In this document: piece after piece, positions 13,935 through 21,660 of the stretch
Numbering within the stretch: the first letter of the stretch is position 1
How the letters are laid out: every line of letters begins with the position of its first letter
Assembly (NCBI GenBank): GCA_003219345.1
Contig: QHOP01000415.1
Span: 1 to 23,546, forward strand
Length of the DNA stretch: 23,546 bases
From: Verrucomicrobiota bacterium
Lineage (GTDB): Bacteria > Verrucomicrobiota > Verrucomicrobiia > Limisphaerales > AV2
Direction of reading: 5' to 3'
The notes under the pieces: generated by a model
Seen by the model: the letters and a program-made list of their open reading frames with translations, nothing else
Databases searched by the model: none
Told to the model about the DNA's origin: nothing
Program-made: the position numbers and the translations under genes

Positions 13935-16900
13935 ATTCCTTCGTAATCGTTTCATCGAGGTTTAAAATCGCGCGCGACACCATCGCCCAGGCGGCGACCT
14001 TGTGCAGGTTCACGTCGGGCGGCACTTTCCTGAGGTCGGCCACGGCAACGGCCAGCGCCGCCGAGGAACGGTTTTCAAAATAGTTGTATTGCTCATCCCG
14101 GAAACTGAGAACCGATTTAAGCTCCGGCTCCGTCGGCACGCGGCCGGTGCAGAGCCGGAACGCGTAAACGGCGCGGCTGCGGTCGTCCTTGCCGCCTTCC
14201 TGGAGCACGCGCAAACCCATTGCCTGCGCCGCCTCGACGAACGTCTTCTCGTTGAGAGTCGTCAGCGCCTGCAGCGGCGTGTCCGAGCGGACGCGGCGGG
14301 TGCAGGCGTTTTCGGCCGTCGGGGCGTCGAAGGCGATCAGCGACGGAAACGGCAAGGAGCGTTTCCAGAACGTGTACATGCCACGGCGATAGCGGTCCTC
14401 ACCCGCGCTCTCCGGCCACGACAATCCGCCATAGACCGTGTCCCCGACGCTCGGGGAAATCGGCGGAAGCACACTCGGCCCGCCGATTTTGAGGTTCAGT
14501 AGTCCGCCCGCGGAGAGCGCAATGTCCTCAACGATTTCGGCTTCGACGCGAAATCGCGGGCCGCGGGCGAGCAGCCGGTTGTAAGGGTCTTTGGCCAGGA
14601 GCCCCGGCGGAACTCTCGATGCCTGCCGATAGCTGGCCGATTTAACGATTAAACGGTGCAATGATTTAACGCTCCACCCCGAATCCATAAATTCGCAGGC
14701 CAGCCAGTCGAGCAACTCCGGATGAGACGGTGCCTCGCAGCGCGTGCCAAAATCCTCCGGCGTTGTCACCAGGCCCTGGCCGAAATAGGCCTGCCAGATG
14801 CGGTTCACGATGACGCGCGCGGTCGTCGGACTGCGCCGGTCCACCAGCCACCTGGCGAGCCCGAGACGGTTGCGCGGTGCGTCCTTCGGGAACGGGTGCA
14901 ACAGCGCGGGCACGTCCGGCTGGACTGCTTCGCCAGGCCGTTGCCAATCGCCCCGCTTGAAGATGTGGGTCTCGCGCGGCACGGGGCGTTGTTGCAGCAC
15001 GAGCGACGTCGCGGTGTAAGGCCAGTTGGTCAGCACGTCGTCAATTTTCTTGTTCACCTGGGCGAAGTCCGCGTCCAGGTAGCGGAAGGCGTTGAACAGG
15101 TCGCGCATTTGCTCGGTCGAGCGCTCCTCGGCAGGAATCGCAAGAATCTTCCGCTGCCCTGCGGTGAGCGGATCCACTCTCAGTTCGAACCCTTTGAATT
15201 CGGGGAGCGCACCCGGCCCGCGTGCAGCGGTCGGCGGCTCGCCGATCGAAGGGGACGTGTTCGACCTGACGGGAGCGGACTCGATGTCGGTGGGGCTCGC
15301 CGACACATCCTTTTCGTCGCGGCGGGCCGCTGCGACGGACGCGCCGGCGGCATGAGCTTCCCAGCGCTCTGCGCCTTTGGAGGTGGCGCTGAGGCGGAAC
15401 CGGCCCAGCGTGTGGCAATCGAGCCTGCTCTCCTTGTCCAGTTCGCCGCTGTGGCCGTCGCCGCTGGTGTGCTTTTGATAAATCGTAAACTTCAGTCGGG
15501 TCCCGCCGGGAAAACCGACAATCGGCTCGGCGCATTCGAAGACCGCGCGATGCTCCGTGTTCCGACGAACCGGAACCGTCGCCGCGGTCCAGCCGCCTTT
15601 TTCGGTGTCGCCATCAATCGCGTTGGTGATGCTGAAACCGGGCGCTTCCATATCCGCGAGCGCGCGACGGAACCTGACCTGGTTCGTCACGGTCGGGTTG
15701 TGCAGCGCGCAGGCTTCACAAGTGAATTCCTTGAGCAGAAAGCTGCCTTTGGCCACCAGGCCGGGCCCGCCGTAAGGCAGGTTCGGGTGCATCAGCGCTT
15801 CGAGACGGAAACCGGTCACGTTCGTGAGCGTCGTGTCCACCCAGACGTGGGTGACCGCGCCGGGCTTTACATCGCCGCCCGCCATCAGTGAATTGTCGCT
15901 TTGCTTCTCGTACTTCGTCGCGAAGTTCAGCCATTCCTTCGGCTCCAGCACGGCCCATTGGCCGGCGGCATCAGCGATTTCTTTTTCCCAGGCGGACATG
16001 CGTTCGGTCAAATGGGTCGCCTCACGCATCGTCTGGTCTTCCAGTTCGCGGACCTGCGAGATAATTTCTTCGCGCTTCTTCTGCTGCTGCGGCGTTGGGA
16101 CTTCGATGAACGGCTCATCGTCGTTGTTCAGGAAGGCGAAGAGCTGGTAATACTCGCGCTGCAAAATGGGATCGTATTTGTGGTCGTGGCACTGACAGCA
16201 GTTGATCGTGAGGCCGAGCCACGCTTTGCCGACGGCGTCCATGCGGTCAATCATCGCTTCGGTGCGGAATTGCTCGGGCTCGATGCCGCCTTCCTGGTTA
16301 AGCATCGAGTTGCGCATGAAGCCGGTGGCGATGCGCTGGTCGAGCGTCGGGTGCGGCAGCAAATCGCCGGCGAGTTGTTCGAGAGTGAACTGGTCGAACG
16401 CCAGGTCGCGATTGAACGCCTGGATGACGTAGTCACGATAGGGCCAGATCGAACGCGCGGCGTCCTTTTCGTAACCGTTGCTGTCGGCGTAACGTGCCGC
16501 GTCGAGCCAGTGCCGGCCCCAGCGCTCGCCGTAATGCGGCGACGCAAGCAGGCGTTCGACGAGTTCGTCGTAGGCTTCCGGTGATTTGTCACGGACAAAT
16601 TCGTCCACTTCCCGCGGCGCGGGAGGGAGGCCGACCAGGTCGAGGCTCAGCCGGCGGATGAGTGTGACGCGATCGGCTTCCGGTGATGGTTTCAAGCTTT
16701 CCTGTTCCAGCCGCGTCAGGACGAAATCGTCAATCGAGTTGCGCACCCATTTCCTGTTTTTCACTTTCGGCACGGCCGGGCGCGCGGGCGGTTTGAAGGC
16801 CCAATGGTTCCGTTTGTCCTCCACTTTGAGCGACGCGCTGTCCGGCCAATCTGCTCCCTGGTCAATCCACGCGCGCAGCAGACCGATCTGTTCGCCGGTC

Positions 16901-17289
16901 AGGCGGTCGCCTTTCTGCGGCATCACTTTGTCTTCGCCTTTGAGACCGGCGACGAGCTGGATCATCAAACTCTCCTTGCTCTTGCCTGGCTCGATGACCG
17001 GGCCGTGCTCGCTGCCTTTGATCGCGATGTCCTTGGCGTCCCAGCGCAATTCGGCCTCGGCCTTTTTCGGTCCGTGGCACTCGTAGCAGCTCCGGGCGAG
17101 AATCGGTTGAATGTCTTTTACAAAGTCAATTTTGCGGTTCGCCGGCGGCGGCAGCATGGCAATGTCTGCCCCGGCGGCTTTTGCACCGAGGCAGGCAAGC
17201 AGGCCGACGAGGAGAAGCTGCGCCGGCGAGAGAACGGAAGGTTTAATTCGCCTGCAAGAAGCACAAAGCATTGTTACACATTTCCGCAT
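13933..17289 (-). CDS. cytochrome-c-like PSC / DUF1549 / DUF1553 protein
   Basis: I take the ATG at 17287-17289 (MRKCVTMLCASC...), giving 1118 residues with a signal-like hydrophobic stretch (SPAQLLLVGLLACLGAKAAGA). Starts at 17295 and 17271 are also possible. The frame runs open to 17601, but there it only translates repeats. Domain order: a planctomycete cytochrome C domain with CYECH (Cys68, Cys71, His72), DUF1549 at about 182-391 and DUF1553 at about 800-1070. DUF1549 includes HYGERWGRHWLDAARYADSNGYE and a second CxxCH, CCQCH (364-368). The C-terminal half includes RVIVNRIWQAYFGQGLVTTPEDFG and the ending ILNLDETITKE. The heme-type motifs and export suggest an envelope protein, but the function is not known. 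A Ser/Pro/Arg-rich stretch near residues 640-690 looks inserted. The usual partner DUF1501 gene follows after the four-helix cassette. Confidence 0.93.
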   Translation of the reverse strand: MRKCVTMLCASCRRIKPSVLSPAQLLLVGLLACLGAKAAGADIAMLPPPANRKIDFVKDIQPILARSCYECHGPKKAEAELRWDAKDIAIKGSEHGPVIEPGKSKESLMIQLVAGLKGEDKVMPQKGDRLTGEQIGLLRAWIDQGADWPDSASLKVEDKRNHWAFKPPARPAVPKVKNRKWVRNSIDDFVLTRLEQESLKPSPEADRVTLIRRLSLDLVGLPPAPREVDEFVRDKSPEAYDELVERLLASPHYGERWGRHWLDAARYADSNGYEKDAARSIWPYRDYVIQAFNRDLAFDQFTLEQLAGDLLPHPTLDQRIATGFMRNSMLNQEGGIEPEQFRTEAMIDRMDAVGKAWLGLTINCCQCHDHKYDPILQREYYQLFAFLNNDDEPFIEVPTPQQQKKREEIISQVRELEDQTMREATHLTERMSAWEKEIADAAGQWAVLEPKEWLNFATKYEKQSDNSLMAGGDVKPGAVTHVWVDTTLTNVTGFRLEALMHPNLPYGGPGLVAKGSFLLKEFTCEACALHNPTVTNQVRFRRALADMEAPGFSITNAIDGDTEKGGWTAATVPVRRNTEHRAVFECAEPIVGFPGGTRLKFTIYQKHTSGDGHSGELDKESRLDCHTLGRFRLSATSKGAERWEAHAAGASVAAARRDEKDVSASPTDIESAPVRSNTSPSIGEPPTAARGPGALPEFKGFELRVDPLTAGQRKILAIPAEERSTEQMRDLFNAFRYLDADFAQVNKKIDDVLTNWPYTATSLVLQQRPVPRETHIFKRGDWQRPGEAVQPDVPALLHPFPKDAPRNRLGLARWLVDRRSPTTARVIVNRIWQAYFGQGLVTTPEDFGTRCEAPSHPELLDWLACEFMDSGWSVKSLHRLIVKSASYRQASRVPPGLLAKDPYNRLLARGPRFRVEAEIVEDIALSAGGLLNLKIGGPSVLPPISPSVGDTVYGGLSWPESAGEDRYRRGMYTFWKRSLPFPSLIAFDAPTAENACTRRVRSDTPLQALTTLNEKTFVEAAQAMGLRVLQEGGKDDRSRAVYAFRLCTGRVPTEPELKSVLSFRDEQYNYFENRSSAALAVAVADLRKVPPDVNLHKVAAWAMVSRAILNLDETITKE

Positions 17290-17440
17290 GGACATCTTCG
17301 TTTGGCCGCGTCGCACCATGCCTGAACGAATCGTTTCGACGGCGGCGAACCAGCGTGCATTCACGGTTGAACCGATCGAAAATAGCGCGCCGGCAGTCGC
17401 CAAACAAGGGTTTAGAAGCGGTCTGGTTAGCTCGACGGAG

Positions 17441-17563
17441 TCTCGTCTCGTCCTCGTCCTCGAAACCAAGAGGACGAATCGAGGACGAGAACGACGAGGA
17501 GGACGAGTGGGCAGGTTCATGGGAAGCCCCTTTCGTTTTTCGCATGCATTGGGACCATGAACC
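17441..17563. repeat. CTCGTC/GACGAG tract and flanking inverted repeat
   Basis: A pyrimidine-rich run of CTCGTC units (17441-17462) is followed by the purine-rich complement GACGAG (17480-17507). The best exact stem is 10 bp: CTCGTCCTCG at 17453-17462 with 17480-17489, and a 17-nt loop. Immediately after, GGTTCATG (17514-17521) pairs with CATGAACC (17556-17563). On the minus strand these bases encode runs such as SSSSSFSSS and EDEDE-like strings, which I recognise from memory as spurious peptides of this lineage. Confidence 0.65.
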
Positions 17564-17629
17564 GCCCCCCTCACCCGACCTCCGGCCACCCTCTCCCCCA
17601 CTTGGGGAGAGGGAAGGGGTGAGGGGGGC
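17564..17629 (-). repeat. palindromic dispersed repeat, copy 2
   Basis: The outer arms are a perfect 13-bp pair: 17564-17576 (GCCCCCCTCACCC) and 17617-17629. The inner arms are a perfect 10-bp pair, CCCTCTCCCC at 17589-17598 and 17604-17613, around a 5-nt loop. Reverse-complemented, the element aligns with 4995-5059 along its whole length. The CCCCTCACCC ends and the GGTGGCCGGA(A/G)GTCGGGTGAGGGG arm are shared; the inner palindrome differs. It lies in a divergent gap, so it is not the terminator of either neighbour. Confidence 0.82.
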
Positions 17630-17693
17630 AGTACCCTTGCCTGACCGGACTTGCGTTTGAGTTGGAAGTGGGGCAGAAAGTGGCTTTGGAAAC

Positions 17694-18221
17694 GTGAATT
17701 TTGGGCCGACCAGACGGATGGCGGTAGTGGCGGCGGCAGCGCTTGTGCTCGACCAGTTGACGAAGCTTGCCGTGCTGAGTTATCTCGGTTACGCGCAGGA
17801 AAAGGTGATCATCGACGGTTTCTTCAAATTCGTCCACTGGGGCAACACCGGCGCGGCGTGGAGCCTGTTCAATCAATTCGCCGGCAGCAATCAACTGCTG
17901 GCCGTCTTCGCGCTGGTGGCGTTGCTGGTGCTTTTTTTTACCCGGCACCACTTTGATTCGCACACGTTGCTCGGCCAGCTTTCGCTCGGGCTGATTTTCG
18001 GCGGCATTGCCGGCAATCTGGTGGACCGCTTCACTCACCGTCACGTGGTGGATTTCATCTACTTTTACATCGCGCGTCGTGGCGGCGGCGAAATTGGCTT
18101 TCCTGCTTTCAATGTCGCCGACAGCGCCATCTGCACCGGGGTGGCGCTGCTCTTCCTGCTCTCGTGGCAAAAAGATCAGGCCGCGGCTTCCCCTGCCAAA
18201 GGGTCGGTTAAGCATAGCTGA
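17694..18221 (+). CDS. lspA: lipoprotein signal peptidase (signal peptidase II)
   Basis: LspA is an inner-membrane aspartic protease that removes signal peptides from prolipoproteins after lipid attachment. The 175-residue product has the expected four membrane segments (about 9-27, 67-83, 93-110, 142-158). The signature blocks are all present: LDQLTK (19-24), the GNTGAAWSLF block (50-59), GGIAGNLVDRFTHRHVVDF with catalytic Asp111, and FPAFNVADSAI with catalytic Asp143. I accept the GTG at 17694, with a GGA just upstream; an ATG at 17718 would give a product eight residues shorter and still functional. The C-terminal tail is polar. miaA follows after 27 nt, so the two are probably co-transcribed. 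The gene starts about 65 nt after a strong palindromic repeat. Confidence 0.96.
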   Translation: MNFGPTRRMAVVAAAALVLDQLTKLAVLSYLGYAQEKVIIDGFFKFVHWGNTGAAWSLFNQFAGSNQLLAVFALVALLVLFFTRHHFDSHTLLGQLSLGLIFGGIAGNLVDRFTHRHVVDFIYFYIARRGGGEIGFPAFNVADSAICTGVALLFLLSWQKDQAAASPAKGSVKHS

Positions 18222-18248
18222 AGCTTTCGTCAGCGACTGGACCGAGCA

Positions 18249-19205
18249 ATGGCAACGATTTCCCAACGCTCCTCCCTTCGCGCTTCAGGCCTGGTCATCA
18301 TCGCCGGCCCGACCGCCGTTGGAAAATCCAGCGCTGCGCTGTCGCTGGCGGAGCGGATCGGCGGCGAAATCATCTCCGTCGATTCGATGCAGGTCTATCG
18401 CGGCCTGGACATCGGCACAGCCAAACCGTCGGCACAGGAACGGCAGCGCGTGCCGCATCATTTGATCGACATCGTCGAGTTGAGCGAGCCGTTCGACGCG
18501 GCGCAATTCTCCAGGCTCGCCCACGCCGCAGTCGCCGATATTCAACAACGCGGCCGGGTCCCGATTCTTAGCGGCGGCGCGGGGCTCTATTTCAAAGCGT
18601 TTCTCGAAGGACTTGGCGGAGCGCCACCGGCGGACGCGGCGCTACGTGCTGAACTGGAAGCGACACCGTTGCCTGAACTGCTCCGTGAGCTCAAACAACG
18701 AGACCCGATCACTTTTGCTGAAATCGACAGAAAAAATCCGCGCCGCGTCATCCGCGCGCTCGAGGTGATTCGCCTGACCGACAAACCGTTTTCGGCGCAG
18801 CGCGCCGCGTGGAGCGCGGAACACAGAACGCCGAACGCGGATCGATTCTTCTGCCTCGCACGTTCCAGCGCGGACCTGCGCGCGCGCATCGACGCTCGCG
18901 TGGACGAGATGTTCGCGCGCGGTCTGGTGCGGGAGACGGAACAATTGCTGAAGCGCGGCCTTGCCGAAAACGGGACGGCGATGCAAGCCATCGGTTATCG
19001 GCAAGTGGTGGAGCATTTGCGCGACGAGCGTTCGCTGGCAGACACGATGGCTTTGGTAAAGCGACGCACGCGGCAATTCGCCAGGCGGCAGATGACCTGG
19101 TTTCGCCGACAATTCACCTGGGAGTGGACCAATTTGGGGCCAGAGGCCAACGGCGAGACAGTCGCCACTCAATTGGCCGGGCGCTGCGAAAAAGTTGGAC
19201 TTTAA
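18249..19205 (+). CDS. miaA: tRNA dimethylallyltransferase
   Basis: MiaA transfers a dimethylallyl group to N6 of adenosine 37 in tRNAs reading UNN codons, the first step to ms2i6A. The 318-residue product has the P-loop GPTAVGKSS (20-28), the substrate-binding DSMQVYRGLDIGTAKPS (45-61), and HHLID with the following acidic helix. The LSGGAGLYFKAFLEGL block and the C-terminal QAIGYRQVVEHL and TRQFARRQMTWFRR segments are also present. Length and motifs are normal. One oddity is a short stretch around residues 188-198 (SAEHRTPNADR). Its DNA (18812-18841) reads as GCGGAAC/AGAACG units like those of intergenic repeats and of the scpB tail; this part of the family is variable. It lies between lspA and hflX, and hflX is a known companion of miaA in other bacteria. 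Confidence 0.96.
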   Translation: MATISQRSSLRASGLVIIAGPTAVGKSSAALSLAERIGGEIISVDSMQVYRGLDIGTAKPSAQERQRVPHHLIDIVELSEPFDAAQFSRLAHAAVADIQQRGRVPILSGGAGLYFKAFLEGLGGAPPADAALRAELEATPLPELLRELKQRDPITFAEIDRKNPRRVIRALEVIRLTDKPFSAQRAAWSAEHRTPNADRFFCLARSSADLRARIDARVDEMFARGLVRETEQLLKRGLAENGTAMQAIGYRQVVEHLRDERSLADTMALVKRRTRQFARRQMTWFRRQFTWEWTNLGPEANGETVATQLAGRCEKVGL

Positions 19206-19250
19206 CAACGCGCAAATCGTGCTATGGTTCTGCCGTTGGGAATTTAGAAG

Positions 19251-20546
19251 TTGAAAGCGCTCATAACGACATCGGACACGAGAACCGAACGGGTTTTCCT
19301 CATTGGAGCGGAATTGAGCTGTCGCACGAGCTGGGAGGTGCGCGATTCGCTGGATGAACTGGCGGAACTCGCCGTGACGGCCGGGGCCGAAGTCGTCGGC
19401 GAGGGCACGCAGAAACTCAAAGCGCCGGCCGCCGGAACTTTCATTGGCAGCGGCAAGGCCGATGAATTTGCCAGGCATTGCCGGCGCCAGGATGTCGATA
19501 CGGTCATCTTCGACGACGAACTTTCTCCCGCGCAGAGCCGCAACCTGGAAAAGGCTTTCGAGTGCAAAGTGCTCGATCGCACGGCGCTGATTCTCGACAT
19601 CTTCGCGCAACGCGCCCGGACGAGCGAAGGCAAGCTTCAGATTGAGCTGGCGCAACTGCAGCATTTATTGCCGCGGCTCACGCGCTATTGGAGCCACCTC
19701 TCGCGCCAGAAGGGCGGCATTGGCATGCGCGGTGGCGAAGGCGAATCACAGCTCGAAGCCGACCGACGACGCGTGCAGGAGCGCATTGACAGGATTCGCG
19801 AGGAACTGGTGCTGGTGCGCCGCCAGCGTCGCACCCAGCGCACCCGGCGGCAGCGCCACCTGTGGCCGCTGGCCTCCATCGTCGGCTACACCAACGCGGG
19901 CAAATCCACTCTGCTCAACGCGCTCACCGGCGCCGAGGTCCTGGCTGAGGACAAACTCTTCGCCACACTCGATCCCACGACGCGGCGACTGCGTTTGCCG
20001 ACCAATCAAAACGTCTTGCTCACCGACACGGTCGGATTCATTCGCAAACTGCCGCACCGGCTGGTCGAGGCGTTCAAGGCGACGCTGGAGGAAGTCGTGC
20101 AGGCGGACCTGCAGTTGCACGTGGTGGACATCAGTCATCCGCTGGCCGAGGAACAAATCCGGGCGGTGAACACAGTGCTGGAGGAAATCGGCGCTGCCGG
20201 CAAGCCGACGCTGATGGTCTTCAACAAAATTGATCGCGTTGAGAATGGCGAGTTAGTAAACCGGAATCTGGAGCGGTATCCGAATACCGTGGCCGTTTCG
20301 GCGACAACTGGCCAAGGTTTTCCCGAATTGTTGGCGGAACTGGGAAGCCAGGTGCGGCCTGCCCGCGAACTTGTCGAATTGAAAGTGCCGCACACTGAAC
20401 CGGCGGTGATTGCGCGCTTGCACGCCGTCGGCCAGGTGGTCGAGCGCGATTACAACGGCGACAGCGCCCGGTTCAAGGCCCGCATTCCTCCGCACCTCCA
20501 CGCCGAGTTCGCGCCGTTCATCGTGCAGGATTTGCGGGCGGCGTGA
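19251..20546 (+). CDS. hflX: ribosome-associated GTPase HflX
   Basis: HflX is an Obg-superfamily GTPase that binds ribosomes and, in E. coli, rescues or splits stalled ones. The 431-residue product has the N-terminal HflX domain (about 14-205), with GTFIGSGKADEF (62-73), VLDRTALILDIFAQRARTSEGKLQIELAQL (107-136) and the GGIGMRGGEGESQLE loop (155-169). The G domain follows: GYTNAGKS (212-219), DTVGF (259-263) and NKID (325-328). The start is TTG at 19251, the only start that keeps the whole conserved N-terminus, since a stop (TAG) lies three codons upstream in frame. No good ribosome binding site is seen. It begins 45 nt after miaA, an arrangement also found elsewhere (miaA-hfq-hflX), though no hfq is present here. 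Confidence 0.95.
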   Translation: MKALITTSDTRTERVFLIGAELSCRTSWEVRDSLDELAELAVTAGAEVVGEGTQKLKAPAAGTFIGSGKADEFARHCRRQDVDTVIFDDELSPAQSRNLEKAFECKVLDRTALILDIFAQRARTSEGKLQIELAQLQHLLPRLTRYWSHLSRQKGGIGMRGGEGESQLEADRRRVQERIDRIREELVLVRRQRRTQRTRRQRHLWPLASIVGYTNAGKSTLLNALTGAEVLAEDKLFATLDPTTRRLRLPTNQNVLLTDTVGFIRKLPHRLVEAFKATLEEVVQADLQLHVVDISHPLAEEQIRAVNTVLEEIGAAGKPTLMVFNKIDRVENGELVNRNLERYPNTVAVSATTGQGFPELLAELGSQVRPARELVELKVPHTEPAVIARLHAVGQVVERDYNGDSARFKARIPPHLHAEFAPFIVQDLRAA

Positions 20547-20667
20547 GACTGGTCCTCCCGTTTTCCCCCGAAACACGCGAACGGCGCGGATCAAATTTTT
20601 TTGTTCGCGCTGGTTCCCCTCGTCGGGTATAGCGTTCACCCAAGTAAATTTCCGAGGACGCTAAGAC

Positions 20668-21378
20668 ATGACTACCAATCCGCGCATCAAGGACATGGCG
20701 GCGAAGGATCGCCCGCGCGAACGGCTCGCGGCCGATGGCGCGGAGGCTTTGTCGAACGCCGATTTGGTCGCGATTCTTTTGCGCACGGGGATGAAAGGTT
20801 ACTCGGCCATTCACATCGCGCAGCAATTGCTCGCCCGGTTCGGGACGCTGGAAGAGCTGGCGCGCGCTTCACTGGATCAATTGCGTCAGGTGAAAGGCGT
20901 GGGACGCGACAAGGCCATTGCTCTGAAAAGCGCCTTCACGCTGGCGCAGCGGATGGCGCGCGAACTCCAGCAGGAAACGCCCGTGCTCGACACGCCGGAG
21001 CGCATCGCGGATTTGTTGCGCGAAGAAAATCGGCTTTACGACGTCGAGCATTTTCAAGTCGTGCTGTTGAACACCCGGCGAAAGCTGATTCGCGTCGAGC
21101 AAATTTCGCAAGGCACGCTCGACACGATTCTGGTTCACCCGCGGGAGGTGTTCAAGCTGGCCATCGCCGCGAACGCCTCCGCGCTCGTGCTGGTGCACAA
21201 CCATCCGAGCGGCGACCCGACGCCGTCGGAGGCGGACATCAAAGTGACGCGCGACCTGATTCGCGCCGGGCATTTGCTCAAGATCGAGGTCCTGGACCAT
21301 GTCATTATCGGGAAACGAACAGCGGAACGTGCGAAGGATTTCCTGTCGCTGCGGGAGCTGGGGTATTTTTACTCTTGA
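20668..21378 (+). CDS. radC: RadC family JAMM/MPN+ protein
   Basis: The 236-residue protein matches RadC throughout. An N-terminal helix-hairpin-helix region (about 13-100) carries RERL, ALSNADLVAILLRTG and LRQVKGVGRDKA. An MPN+/JAMM metalloprotease-type domain (about 105-236) has the zinc motif HNHPSGDPTPSEAD with His177, His179 and Asp190. The end, DHVIIGKRTAERAKDFLSLRELGYF, is conserved in form. The old DNA-repair name comes from a mutant later explained otherwise; the true activity is not established. It lies 121 nt after hflX. A GAGG sits about 12-15 nt before the start codon. All metal-binding residues are present. Confidence 0.95.
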   Translation: MTTNPRIKDMAAKDRPRERLAADGAEALSNADLVAILLRTGMKGYSAIHIAQQLLARFGTLEELARASLDQLRQVKGVGRDKAIALKSAFTLAQRMARELQQETPVLDTPERIADLLREENRLYDVEHFQVVLLNTRRKLIRVEQISQGTLDTILVHPREVFKLAIAANASALVLVHNHPSGDPTPSEADIKVTRDLIRAGHLLKIEVLDHVIIGKRTAERAKDFLSLRELGYFYS

Positions 21379-21487
21379 AGCGCCGCGACCATTTGTTCAA
21401 TTCCTGTTTCAATCCGGCGTCGATTGTGCTAACCGATGGAAAGGAATTTGGACGCGAATCGGAGCCATGAATCGCGACGCTGACAAC

Positions 21488-21591
21488 GTAGGGCAGGCGT
21501 CTCGCCTGCCGGTTCGGACGGCATCCCTGCCGCTCGAGTGTTCTACGGGCAAGCATGCCCGCAGAACCGGCAGCCAGGATGGCTGCCCTAC
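21488..21591. repeat. three-hairpin palindromic element before lpxA
   Basis: The element starts with GTAGGGCAG (21488-21496) and ends with its complement CTGCCCTAC (21583-21591). CTGCCGGTTC (21506-21515) pairs with GAACCGGCAG (21564-21573). Between them CTACGGGCA (21543-21551) pairs with TGCCCGCAG (21556-21564) with one mismatch. The loops near both ends are 9 nt long. Translated, it gives a VGQASRLPVRTASLPL-like peptide that I remember as a common false protein in Verrucomicrobia. The surrounding gap (21379-21660) has no gene that I accept. Confidence 0.8.
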
Positions 21592-21660
21592 GACCATACT
21601 GCGGACTGAAGGCGGGTTCCGTCCCGAACTGACCGGTTCCGGCCGACCCTCGGCGCCGCT

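Larger units (their letters stand above)
17290..17693. other. divergent intergenic region made of repeats
   Basis: About 400 nt separate the DUF1549/DUF1553 gene (-) from lspA (+). From 17440 to 17630 it is nearly all inverted repeats (listed separately). The portion 17290-17440 has no feature that I recognise; promoters for both genes are expected in this gap, but none stands out. Several reading frames cross the gap, giving Ser-rich, Glu/Asp-rich or Arg-rich peptides, and I regard these as repeat translation. Confidence 0.6.

Noticed and set aside
13449..13955. Diversity-generating retroelement, suggested by the Avd-like fold of the four-helix protein
   Set aside because: No reverse transcriptase, template repeat or variable repeat is visible in the window.
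17243..17545. Ser-rich and Glu/Asp-rich frames upstream of the DUF1549 gene
   Set aside because: They are produced by the CTCGTC/GACGAG repeat tract, and the amino-acid runs follow the DNA repeat.
19215..19230. CGTGCTATGG before hflX and TTGTGCTAACC (21424-21434) before lpxA as a shared -10-like element
   Set aside because: The strings are similar, but I find no consistent -35 box at normal spacing in either place.
20576..20609. CGCGAAC / GTTCGCG pair with a T-run inside the loop after hflX
   Set aside because: The 7-bp stem encloses a 20-nt loop and the T-run is in the loop, not after the stem, so it is not a standard terminator.
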